A stretch of DNA of 18,272 nucleotides from Pelobacter sp. UBA5610 (GTDB taxonomy: Bacteria > Desulfobacterota > Desulfuromonadia > Desulfuromonadales > Syntrophotaleaceae), in NCBI GenBank assembly GCA_002424645.1, contig DIKU01000049.1:1-18272 (forward strand), given 5' to 3'. The notes below the pieces were generated by a model. That model saw nothing but the letters and a program-made list of their open reading frames with translations. It did not search any database and had not been told where the DNA came from. The translations under genes and the position numbers were made by a program. Below, piece by piece: positions 1-6,263 of the stretch (position 1 is the stretch's first letter; every line of letters starts with the position of its first letter).

Positions 1-629
1 GCGCCAACGCCGTAAGCGGGATTGCCGGAGCTGTAAGCAGCTTTAACCATGGCGCCGCCACCGGTAGCCAGGATAACGGCGATGCCGGGGTTGGTCATCA
101 GGGCGTTGGTAGCTTCGATGGAAGGCTCAGCAATGTACTGGATGCAGTCCTTGGGAGCGCCGGCAGCGATAGCGGCTTTGAGAGCCATTTCTGCAGTCTT
201 GGCGCAGCATTTCTGAGCGCGGGGGTGGAAGCCGAGGATGATGACGTTGCGGCCTTTAAGAGCGGAAAGAATTTTGAAGCAAACGGTCGAAGTGGGGTTG
301 GTGGTAGGAGTAACACCAGCAACGATGCCGTAAGGCTCGGCGATTTCGATGATGTCGTTTTCGTCCTTGACAACACCAACGGTTTTAACGCCCTTCATGT
401 CGTTCCAGATGACGGTGGAACCGAAATGGTTTTTGATGACCTTGTCGGAGTATTTGCCGAGGCGGGTTTCTTCGACGGCATCCTTGGCCAGTTCTTCCTT
501 GTTGGCTTCGACGACGTTGGCAATGGCTTCGCAGATAGCGTCAGTCTGCTCCTGGTTGAGTTTTTTCATCTCTTCCAGAGCAACTTGAGCTTTTTGAACC
601 ATCTGGTCAATGACTTGTTTTGCGTCCAT
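1..629 (-). CDS. CoA-acylating acetaldehyde dehydrogenase, N-terminal part (AdhE/EutE type)
   Basis: The first 209 codons are visible; the gene runs off the left edge. Family knowledge: these enzymes interconvert acetyl-CoA and acetaldehyde with NAD(H) in the cytoplasm, linking ethanol or diol fermentation to acetyl-CoA. The translated start (MDAKQVIDQMVQKAQ) and the internal blocks KVIKNHFGS, EPYGIVAGVTPTTNPTST, AIAAGAPKD, ALMTNPGIAVILATGG and MVKAAYSSGNPA follow the N-terminal aldehyde dehydrogenase domain of E. coli AdhE closely. The nucleotide-binding half is present, but the catalytic cysteine lies beyond the window. It therefore cannot be decided whether this is a stand-alone dehydrogenase of about 460-490 residues or a bifunctional AdhE with a C-terminal iron alcohol dehydrogenase. 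The start is firm: AGGAGG lies five bases before the ATG (plus-strand 635-640). It is transcribed divergently from prfB and preceded by an unusually structured leader. Confidence 0.9.
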   Translation of the reverse strand, partial: MDAKQVIDQMVQKAQVALEEMKKLNQEQTDAICEAIANVVEANKEELAKDAVEETRLGKYSDKVIKNHFGSTVIWNDMKGVKTVGVVKDENDIIEIAEPYGIVAGVTPTTNPTSTVCFKILSALKGRNVIILGFHPRAQKCCAKTAEMALKAAIAAGAPKDCIQYIAEPSIEATNALMTNPGIAVILATGGGAMVKAAYSSGNPAYGVG

Positions 630-701
630 GTGTTCCTCCTAGATTTGTTGGAATGACTACCTGAGAACAGGTGCTTCAACTGCGGCCCGACCGTTCGTAA
701 A

Positions 702-731
702 TTTTCCCCACGCGTTCTGTATGGGGGAAAA
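702..731 (-). promoter_or_regulatory. Strong hairpin in aldehyde dehydrogenase leader
   Basis: The arms TTTTCCCC (702-709) and GGGGAAAA (724-731) are perfect inverted repeats of eight bases around a 14-base loop, read in the untranslated leader about 70-100 bases before the start codon. A second small stem with the arms ACCTG and CAGGT and a TTCT loop lies at 659-672, nearer the ribosome binding site. Neither has a clean T tract, so they more likely shape or stabilise the leader than terminate transcription. Confidence 0.45.
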
Positions 732-777
732 GGTTGCTTGAACTTGAATCAGACCAAAATCGTGTAAAAAAAAACAA

Positions 778-818
778 TCCCCTGCCTCTGTAGTTGGATT
801 CAATTACTTAGGCAGGAG
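778..818 (-). terminator. Terminator-like hairpin in the leader (possible attenuator)
   Basis: On the minus strand the arms CTCCTGCCT and AGGCAGGGG pair over nine positions (one U-G). There is an inner stem of GTAATTG with CAACTAC (one A-C mismatch), an AATC loop and a 2x2 internal loop. The hairpin is followed within four bases by a run of nine T (plus-strand A tract 766-774). It lies inside the candidate leader of the aldehyde dehydrogenase, downstream of a candidate promoter, with no gene ending just upstream. It therefore reads as a conditional terminator rather than the end of an operon. The mismatched inner stem and short gap before the U tract leave doubt about strength. Confidence 0.5.
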
Positions 819-845
819 CAATGATGCCAGGCTGAGTGTGAAAGA

Positions 846-902
846 CAGGGCGACTATCCGTTTACGCTGCCTGTTTGAATTCGCCTGAAAAGAACTGGCA
901 GC
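846..902 (-). promoter_or_regulatory. Leader segment with interleaved complementary arms (possible RNA switch)
   Basis: Read on the minus strand, GCTGCC (902-897), CAGGCGA (887-881), GGCAGC (871-866) and TCGCCCTG (853-846) occur in that order. The first pairs perfectly with the third. The second pairs with the fourth apart from one bulged base. The two helices interleave, so they form either a pseudoknot or two exclusive folds. The third arm also complements CTGCCT in the terminator-like hairpin at 810-815 over six bases. I do not recognise a named riboswitch class here. This is seen by eye and not tested for chance. Confidence 0.35.
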
Positions 903-976
903 AGGGTCCAATTTGTTCGAGATCTTAGCCCTTTAGTTACTTAAAATGACTTCTTGAACTCATTGGTGGATGCAAC

Positions 977-1005
977 CTTCTAGGAAGAAACGGCCTTAAA
1001 GTCAA
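977..1005 (-). promoter_or_regulatory. Candidate sigma70 promoter for aldehyde dehydrogenase leader
   Basis: On the minus strand TTGACT (1005-1000) is followed after 17 bases by TAGAAG (982-977). The -35 matches the consensus at five of six positions and the -10 at four of six. Initiation here would give an mRNA leader of roughly 340 nt that includes all the hairpins described. The position is inferred from sequence only. Confidence 0.4.
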
Positions 1006-1160
1006 GACAAAAAAAGTGAAAAAATACCTTAAATCGAAAAAATAGAAGTGAGTCCAAAATGGTTAAGGAAGGCGTAAAATAACGAGAAAACAGTGGTTGA
1101 TTTTGGTGTAAAAAAGGTTTTTGCGCAGGTTGTTTCACAGGGATGCAATGACGGTCGATT

Positions 1161-1178
1161 TGGCCTTTTTTAAGGCCA
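1161..1178. repeat. Perfect inverted repeat in intergenic region
   Basis: TGGCCTT and AAGGCCA flank four T residues. It is seven paired bases with a tetraloop, and could be a small terminator or a protein site. The downstream sequence on the plus strand is only moderately T-rich, so no function is assigned. Confidence 0.35.
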
Positions 1179-1294
1179 GAGGTTTTATGTTTTGCCGGAT
1201 TTTTCCAAAGATGCAATGCGGGTGTTTTCAATTTGAGAATCGGTGTGTGGGTGTGACTGTGGTTATGAACAGTGAGTTTGTTCGCAACAACACC

Positions 1295-1323
1295 TTGCTC
1301 CTTGGCCGTCATGCGGATATAAT
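1295..1323 (+). promoter_or_regulatory. prfB: Candidate sigma70 promoter for prfB
   Basis: A perfect -10 TATAAT (1318-1323) is preceded at 17 bases by TTGCTC (1295-1300), which keeps the TTG core of a -35. It would give a leader of about 155 nt before prfB. An alternative closer pair is TTGTTA (1374-1379) with TATAAA (1396-1401) at 16-base spacing. Either or both may be used. Confidence 0.4.
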
Positions 1324-1486
1324 CGCGCGGCCTTAGGGAGAGATGTTTCTCGAAGTGTTCAATTTTGCGATGATTGTTATTAAAAGTTTGATTTTTATAA
1401 AAGTGGCTTGGCGTATGACCGTTCAAAATTCAGATTGTCCGGGTGATCTTTGTCCGATGTAAAGAAGCCCAGGGAGAACAAAAATT

Positions 1487-2582
1487 ATGTTTCGTGAAGT
1501 CAATGATGTGTTGGCAAGCCTCAAGAAAAAGCTCGAAGAGCTGAGGAGGTATCTTTGACGTCGATGCCAAGAAAGAGCGCATCGCCGAACTTGAGGCCGA
1601 GATGGCCCGTCCCGGCTTTTGGGATGCTGGGGATCTGGCTCAGGAAGTTCTGAAAGAACGTACCGGTCTTGAAAAGCTGGTTGCCGCCTTTGATGAGTCC
1701 CACCAGGAACTCGAAGACCTTCAGGTATTGTCGGAGTTGGGCGCCGAAGGCGAGGATCAGGCTACGTTGGATGAGATTTCAGCATTGTTGCCGGAGCTAC
1801 AGCGTCGCATTGAGAAGATGGAGTTTGCTCGGATGCTCTCCGGCGAACACGATGCATGCAATGCTATTTTCAGTATCAATGCCGGTGCCGGGGGTACGGA
1901 GGCCCAGGATTGGGCCGATATGTTGTTGCGCATGTATCTGCGGTACTTCGAAAAACGGGGTTTCAAAGCGGAGTTGACCGATTATCAGCCCGGAGAAGAG
2001 GCCGGTATCAAGGGCGCTACGCTTACGGTCGCCGGTGATTACGCTTACGGTTGGCTGCGCGCTGAGATCGGTATCCATCGCCTTGTGCGGATCTCGCCTT
2101 TTGATTCCAACGCACGGCGACATACGTCTTTTTGCTCGGTTTTCGTTTTTCCTGAATTGCCGGACGATGTCGAAGTCGAAGTCAACGAAAAGGACCTCAA
2201 GGTTGATACGTACAGATCGAGCGGTGCCGGTGGGCAGCATGTCAATAAAACCGATTCGGCTATCCGTATAACCCATATACCTACAGGCATTGTTGTCGCG
2301 TGTCAGAATGAACGCTCCCAGCACAAAAACCGGGCTACGGCCATGAAGCAACTTAAGGCGCGTTTGTACGAACTCGAAATGCGCAAAAAGAAAGAAGAGG
2401 CTTCCGCGATTGCCGGTGAAAAGATGGAAATAGGGTGGGGCAGCCAGATTCGCTCCTACGTGCTGCATCCTTATCGGATGGTAAAGGATCATCGTACCAG
2501 TTTTGAATCAGGCAATACCGACGCTGTCCTGGATGGTGATCTGGATGGATTTATCGAGGCTTTTTTGTTGTCAGGAAAATAG
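1487..2582 (+). CDS. prfB: Peptide chain release factor 2 (programmed +1 frameshift)
   Basis: RF2 recognises UGA and UAA stops in the ribosomal A site and triggers peptidyl-tRNA hydrolysis. The reading is split: codons 1-23 from ATG 1487 end at an in-frame TGA (1556-1558). Skipping T1556 continues in the +1 frame from GAC 1557 to TAG 2580-2582, giving 364 residues, the same size as E. coli RF2 (365). The codon-recognition tripeptide SPF is at residues 203-205 and the catalytic GGQ loop at 248-250, both where the family places them. The N-terminal helical domain and the arginine/lysine-rich C-terminal half (ERSQHKNRATAMKQLKARL) are intact. AGGGAG lies about nine bases before the start. It is followed by lysS after 133 nt, a common bacterial pairing. 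Expression is predicted to be self-regulated by frameshifting. Confidence 0.96.
1544..1559 (+). promoter_or_regulatory. prfB: RF2 programmed +1 frameshift site
   Basis: The site reads AGG AGG TAT CTT TGA C. It has an internal Shine-Dalgarno (AGGAGG, 1544-1549), three bases, then the slippery CTT (1553-1555), TGA and a following C. This is the well-known RF2 autoregulatory signal. When RF2 is scarce the ribosome pauses at TGA and slips onto TTT, reading on in the +1 frame. The stimulatory AGGAGG here is closer to the ideal anti-SD complement than E. coli's AGGGGG. Confidence 0.96.
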
Positions 2583-2627
2583 ACGTTCGCGCCAGGCTTC
2601 AGGCTTTGAAGCAGGCCCTGAACCCTT

Positions 2628-2676
2628 GAGAAAGACAGGCTTTCTCCTTGACTTGCAGGGGACCATTGTTTAAGGT
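2628..2676 (+). promoter_or_regulatory. Hairpin and weak promoter-like pair before lysS
   Basis: GAGAAAG (2628-2634) and CTTTCTC (2640-2646) form a perfect seven-base stem with an ACAGG loop and no T tract. Immediately after it TTGACT (2648-2653) stands 17 bases before TAAGGT (2671-2676), a good -35 with a poor -10. A lysS promoter here is possible but weakly supported; co-transcription with prfB is equally likely. Confidence 0.25.
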
Positions 2677-2715
2677 GCCTTGTTTGCCAAAATGCAAGGA
2701 AAAGGAAGGAAATCG

Positions 2716-4200
2716 ATGGAAGAATTAAACGATCTGCTGCTGCAGCGCCGTGCCAAATTGGATGAATTTCGTGGTGAAGGGATCAATCCCTATGCCAACG
2801 ATTTCGCCGTGACAGCCACCACCGGGGATGTTGTTGACGCCCACGGTGAACAGGATGGCGCAGCACTGGAAAACACGAATCATCATTATTCTCTGGCCGG
2901 GCGCATTATGGCTCGCCGGGATTTTGGCAAGGCCGCTTTTATACAGCTTCAGGACCGCAATGGTCGGCTTCAGGTGTTTGTGCGCCGCGATAATGTTGGC
3001 GATGAAGCGTATCAGCTGTTTCGCAAGCTCGATATCGGTGACATTGTCGGTGTAACGGGTAAGCCTTTTCGTACCCAAACCAATGAGTTGTCCCTGCGGG
3101 CCGATGCCATCCGGTTGTTGACCAAGTCGCTGCAACCGCTGCCGGAAAAATGGCATGGTTTGACCGATGTGGAAATGCGTTATCGGCAGCGTTATCTTGA
3201 TCTGATTGTTAATCCCGATGTGCAGGCGGTATTCAAGAAGCGCAGCCAGATTGTCAGTCTGATTCGCGATTTTATGGTGAAGAACGAGTTCCTCGAGGTT
3301 GAGACGCCGATGATGCAGCCTGTTGCAGGTGGCGCCACGGCCCGTCCGTTTGTGACGCATCATAATACCCTCAAAATGGACCTGTTTTTGCGCATAGCGC
3401 CGGAGCTTTACCTGAAGCGTCTGGTGGTGGGTGGTTTTGAGCGGGTCTTTGAGATCAATCGCAATTTCCGCAATGAGGGTATTTCCATCCAGCACAACCC
3501 GGAATTTACCATGATGGAGTTTTATCAGGCCTATGCGACCTACGAAGACCTGATGGATTTTACCGAAAAGCTCATTTGCCACGTGGCAGAACAAGTGGTT
3601 GGTTCCCTCAAGTTCCCCTATGGCGGTCGTGAAGTCGATCTGACCGCTCCCTGGGACCGTTTGACGGTCAAGGAGGCGATCATTAAGTATGGCGAGATCG
3701 AACCGGAAGTCCTCGAGGATAAGGCCCGGTGCCTCGCTTATGCCAAAAGTCTCGGACTCGATTTTGACGACACCATCGGCTATGGCAAGTTGCTGACCGA
3801 AATCTTCGACGAGGTGGCGGAGCCTAAGTTGTGGAACCCGACCTTTATCACCCAGTACCCGACCGAGGTTTCCCCCTTGTCACGCAAAAACGACGCCAAC
3901 CCTGAGGTTGTCGATCGTTTTGAGTTGTTCGTTGTTGGCCGCGAGTTGGCCAATGCTTTTTCCGAATTGAATGACCCCATCGATCAAAAAGAGCGATTCG
4001 CCAAGCAGCTTCTGGAAAAAGAGGCCGGTGATGAGGAAGCGCACGCCATGGACGAAGACTATATCCGTGCCTTGGAGTACGGATTGCCCCCCACGGCAGG
4101 TGAAGGGATCGGTATCGACCGTTTGGTCATGCTTCTAACCGATGCACCTTCCATTCGGGAAGTCATTCTCTTTCCTCAGTTGCGTCCGGAAGCCAAGTAG
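2716..4200 (+). CDS. lysS: Lysyl-tRNA synthetase, class II
   Basis: It charges tRNA-Lys with lysine using ATP in the cytoplasm. The protein is 494 residues, the usual size. The N-terminal OB-fold anticodon-binding domain (about residues 55-145, including AGRIMARRDFGKAAFIQLQD) is followed by the class II catalytic core. Motif 1 lies around EVETPMMQPVAGGA, motif 2 has FRNEG at residues 251-255 followed by the typical HNPEFTMMEFYQAYA, and motif 3 is GEGIGIDR at 462-469. I chose the ATG at 2716 because GGAAGGA lies just before it and the product then begins MEELND; an in-frame ATG at 2692 and a TTG at 2680 have no comparable site. A terminator follows 10 nt after the stop. Confidence 0.96.
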   Translation: MEELNDLLLQRRAKLDEFRGEGINPYANDFAVTATTGDVVDAHGEQDGAALENTNHHYSLAGRIMARRDFGKAAFIQLQDRNGRLQVFVRRDNVGDEAYQLFRKLDIGDIVGVTGKPFRTQTNELSLRADAIRLLTKSLQPLPEKWHGLTDVEMRYRQRYLDLIVNPDVQAVFKKRSQIVSLIRDFMVKNEFLEVETPMMQPVAGGATARPFVTHHNTLKMDLFLRIAPELYLKRLVVGGFERVFEINRNFRNEGISIQHNPEFTMMEFYQAYATYEDLMDFTEKLICHVAEQVVGSLKFPYGGREVDLTAPWDRLTVKEAIIKYGEIEPEVLEDKARCLAYAKSLGLDFDDTIGYGKLLTEIFDEVAEPKLWNPTFITQYPTEVSPLSRKNDANPEVVDRFELFVVGRELANAFSELNDPIDQKERFAKQLLEKEAGDEEAHAMDEDYIRALEYGLPPTAGEGIGIDRLVMLLTDAPSIREVILFPQLRPEAK

Positions 4201-4210
4201 TTTTTTCTGT

Positions 4211-4243
4211 GGGGTGGACTTGTTTTCAGGTCTGCCCCTTTTT
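4211..4243 (+). terminator. Intrinsic terminator after lysS
   Basis: GGGGTGGACTTG pairs with CAGGTCTGCCCC across a TTTT loop: twelve consecutive pairs including three G-U type. Five T residues follow at once (4239-4243). This is a standard Rho-independent terminator for prfB-lysS. It ends only 15 bases before the lolC/E start, which leaves no room for a full promoter downstream of it. Confidence 0.75.
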
Positions 4244-4258
4244 CCCTTTGGGAGATTC

Positions 4259-5512
4259 ATGGGCTACGAATGGTTTGTCAGCCTGCGCTATCTGCGGGCC
4301 AAGCGCAAGCAGACTTTTATCTCGGTCATCTCTTTTATTTCTATCGCGGGGGTGACTCTCGGTGTGGCGGCCCTGATCGTCGTTCTGGCGGTGATGACCG
4401 GTTTTCACGACGGGGTAAGGCAGCAGATTCTCGGCAATGTACCGCATGTCCTGATTCAGCAGCAAGGCGGGGTTATTGAAGGCTACCGCGATCTCGTTGA
4501 AAAGGTCAAACTTCAGGTTCCTGAGGCGGTCGCCGTCAATCCTTTTGTCAGTAAAGAAGCCATGCTTCTTGCGCGTCGCAATGTCGCTGCGGTCAACGTC
4601 AAGGGGATAGAGCGGGGCAATAAGGTCTTTTCTCAACCCTTTCTTGACCTGACTCCACTGCAGGTTCAAGAGGCCCTGTTTGATCAGCAGGACGGGATGC
4701 CCGGGATTGTACTCGGACTCGATACGGCGTCTTCTCTCGGAGTGACTCTGGGGGACAGTGTCAATGTTATTCCGCCTAAATTCAATGTTACGCCTTTTGG
4801 TCTTATCCCCAAGATGAAGCCTTTCAGGGTTGTAGGCATATTCCAGCATCGAGGTGGTTTTCTTGATGCTTATTTTGCCTATGTCGACCTGACCCAGGCC
4901 CAACAGTTTCTTAATACCAATGGCCAGGTCAGTGGGGTTGAAATTGAACTGGCGTCTTTTGAACAATCGCGTCTGGTGACCAGCCGATTGCGTGAAAACT
5001 TGCCTTTTCCCTATCTTGTAAGTTCCTGGGAAGACCTGTTCGGTTCTTTTTTGTCTGCCCTTAAACTGGAAAAACTCGGCCTCTTTATCGTTCTTGGCAT
5101 CATTGTGCTGGTGGCTGCCTTCAATATTGCCACTACCCTGATTATGGTGGTTATGGAAAAGCACAAGGATATTGCGATACTTCGATCCATGGGGGCGACT
5201 TCCCGCAGCATTTTGCAGATCTTTGTGTTTCAGGGGTTGATTATCGGTACTCTCGGCACGGCTCTCGGTACTGTTCTCGGCGTTACGCTGGCCAGCAATG
5301 CCGATCCTATTATAAAGGGTCTGGAAAGTGTGCTGAAGGTCAGGATTTTTGACCAGGCGGTCTATGGTATGGAGCACTTTCCATCGGTTGTGCATTTTGA
5401 CGATGTGGTCGCGGTTGCGATGATGGCCATGGTAATATGCCTGATGGCTACCATTTACCCGGCATGGCGTGCGTCCCGGATGGATCCGGGCGAAGCCCTG
5501 CGTTACGAGTAG
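4259..5512 (+). CDS. lolC: Lipoprotein-releasing ABC transporter permease (LolC/LolE family)
   Basis: This is the inner-membrane subunit of the Lol transporter, which extracts mature outer-membrane lipoproteins and hands them to LolA. The 417-residue product has the family topology. A first membrane segment lies at about residues 21-47, after the typical opening (WFVSLRYLRAKRKQTFISVI). A large periplasmic domain spans about 48-270. Three C-terminal membrane segments lie near 274-298, 318-345 and 383-403, with the cytoplasmic coupling stretch EKHKDIAILRSMGA between the second and third. ATG 4259 is preceded by GGGAG at four bases; upstream in-frame starts would run into lysS and the terminator. 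The ATPase gene follows after 13 nt. Only one permease gene is present, whereas E. coli uses LolC plus LolE, so a homodimer (LolF-like) is possible. The symbol follows family usage. Confidence 0.93.
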   Translation: MGYEWFVSLRYLRAKRKQTFISVISFISIAGVTLGVAALIVVLAVMTGFHDGVRQQILGNVPHVLIQQQGGVIEGYRDLVEKVKLQVPEAVAVNPFVSKEAMLLARRNVAAVNVKGIERGNKVFSQPFLDLTPLQVQEALFDQQDGMPGIVLGLDTASSLGVTLGDSVNVIPPKFNVTPFGLIPKMKPFRVVGIFQHRGGFLDAYFAYVDLTQAQQFLNTNGQVSGVEIELASFEQSRLVTSRLRENLPFPYLVSSWEDLFGSFLSALKLEKLGLFIVLGIIVLVAAFNIATTLIMVVMEKHKDIAILRSMGATSRSILQIFVFQGLIIGTLGTALGTVLGVTLASNADPIIKGLESVLKVRIFDQAVYGMEHFPSVVHFDDVVAVAMMAMVICLMATIYPAWRASRMDPGEALRYE

Positions 5513-5525
5513 TGAGGTGGCCACA

Positions 5526-6191
5526 ATGATCGAAGTAAATAATTTGTGTAAAAGTTTTATCAATGGAACAAGGCGCGTCGATGTGCTCTCGCAGGTTGAT
5601 TTAAGGATCAACATGGGGGAAAGGGTTGCGGTTGTAGGCGCATCGGGTGCGGGCAAATCGTCCCTGATGCATATTCTCGGCGGTTTGGATCGGCCGACCA
5701 GCGGTGATGTGCGCTATGACGGGCAGGACATATTCAATCTGCGAGGAGCGGATCTTGACGGTTTTCGCAACCGTACCCTCGGGTTTGTTTTTCAGTTTCA
5801 TCAGCTGCTTCCGGAGTTCTCCGCTCTTGAAAATGTCATGATGCCCGCGTTGATTGCCCGGTGGTCACGTATTAAGGCCGAGTCCGCGGCCAGAGAGTTG
5901 CTCTGCGAAGTGGGCCTTGAGCCGCGATTGAGTCATAAGCCTGGCGAGCTGTCCGGAGGAGAGCAACAACGGGTGGCCATTGCCCGGGCGCTGGTGATGT
6001 CGCCCCGGGTGCTGCTTGCTGACGAGCCGACCGGCAATCTTGATAGTGGTACGTCCGATAGTATTTATCGTTTGCTAACGCGTCTTCACGGTGCACGTGG
6101 CCTTACATTGATTATTGTGACTCATGATACCCGTCTTGCCGAAGGGCTCGACCGTATTATTCACATGGCAGATGGTCGGATCGTCGGCTAG
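5526..6191 (+). CDS. lolD: Lipoprotein-releasing ABC transporter ATPase LolD
   Basis: It supplies ATP hydrolysis for release of lipoproteins from the inner membrane, working with the permease just upstream. The product has 221 residues, typical for LolD. The Walker A motif GASGAGKS is at 38-45, the Q-loop Gln at 90, the ABC signature LSGGE at 142-146 and the Walker B VLLADE at 162-167, followed by a D-loop. The MacB/LolD-type block after the Q-loop (FQFHQLLPEFSALENVMMPAL) supports this assignment over other ABC ATPases. ATG 5526 has GAGGTGG five bases upstream; an earlier in-frame ATG (5469) lies inside lolC/E and is disfavoured. It is separated from bamA by a strong promoter, so lolC/E-lolD may be its own short operon. 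Confidence 0.94.
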   Translation: MIEVNNLCKSFINGTRRVDVLSQVDLRINMGERVAVVGASGAGKSSLMHILGGLDRPTSGDVRYDGQDIFNLRGADLDGFRNRTLGFVFQFHQLLPEFSALENVMMPALIARWSRIKAESAARELLCEVGLEPRLSHKPGELSGGEQQRVAIARALVMSPRVLLADEPTGNLDSGTSDSIYRLLTRLHGARGLTLIIVTHDTRLAEGLDRIIHMADGRIVG

Positions 6192-6227
6192 ATAGGGGTT
6201 TACACCCCTATGCTCTTTACCTATAAT
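6192..6227 (+). promoter_or_regulatory. bamA: bamA promoter with -35 inside an inverted repeat
   Basis: TTTACA (6199-6204, five of six to consensus) and TATAAT (6222-6227, perfect) are separated by exactly 17 bases, the best sigma70-type promoter in the window. The -35 hexamer is flanked exactly by a perfect seven-base inverted repeat, ATAGGGG (6192-6198) and CCCCTAT (6205-6211), beginning one base after the lolD stop codon. Transcription would start near 6234, about 30 nt before the bamA ATG. The repeat could be an operator or, in lolD mRNA, a small 3' stem-loop. Confidence 0.7.
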
Positions 6228-6263
6228 GACCCACTTACCTTGCCTACTCGGAGTATTGGTTGC

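Larger units (their letters stand above)
630..1486. other. Divergent intergenic region, 857 nt, no convincing gene
   Basis: This gap separates the minus-strand aldehyde dehydrogenase from plus-strand prfB. The left part (about 650-1005) is rich in inverted repeats on the minus strand and looks like a long mRNA leader with its promoter. The right part (about 1000-1486) is A/T-rich, with two possible sigma70-type promoters toward prfB and an isolated hairpin at 1161-1178. Open frames in it lack a good ribosome binding site, have a composition unlike the neighbours and resemble nothing I recognise, so I call no gene here. Confidence 0.7.

Noticed and set aside
815..835. Sigma54-like sequence CTGGCATCATTGCT on the minus strand
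   Set aside because: The GG and GC dinucleotides are separated by seven bases instead of the required ten, so it does not fit a -24/-12 promoter.
1121..1336. 71-codon open frame on the plus strand before prfB
   Set aside because: It has a TTG start with poor context, Cys/Phe/Arg-rich composition and no family resemblance, and it covers the candidate prfB -10 box.
980..1426. 148-codon open frame on the minus strand upstream of the aldehyde dehydrogenase
   Set aside because: It starts at a TTG with no ribosome binding site, is rich in His, Lys, Asn and Phe unlike its neighbours, has no recognisable domain and runs through the prfB promoter region.
1602..2582. prfB as a shorter gene beginning at the ATG at 1602
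   Set aside because: This would remove the N-terminal helical part of RF2; the upstream codons and the exact frameshift signal show the true start at 1487.
2725..3594. 289-codon open frame on the minus strand opposite lysS
   Set aside because: It is a shadow of lysS, whose class II motifs fix the coding strand.
4226..5656. 476-codon open frame on the minus strand opposite lolC/E
   Set aside because: Long but antisense to a clear membrane permease. Its translation has no family blocks, and it crosses a terminator and the lolC/E-lolD junction.
6210..6263. Upstream ATG that would extend BamA by 18 residues
   Set aside because: It lies within the -35/-10 region and would place extra residues before a clean signal peptide that starts at 6264.
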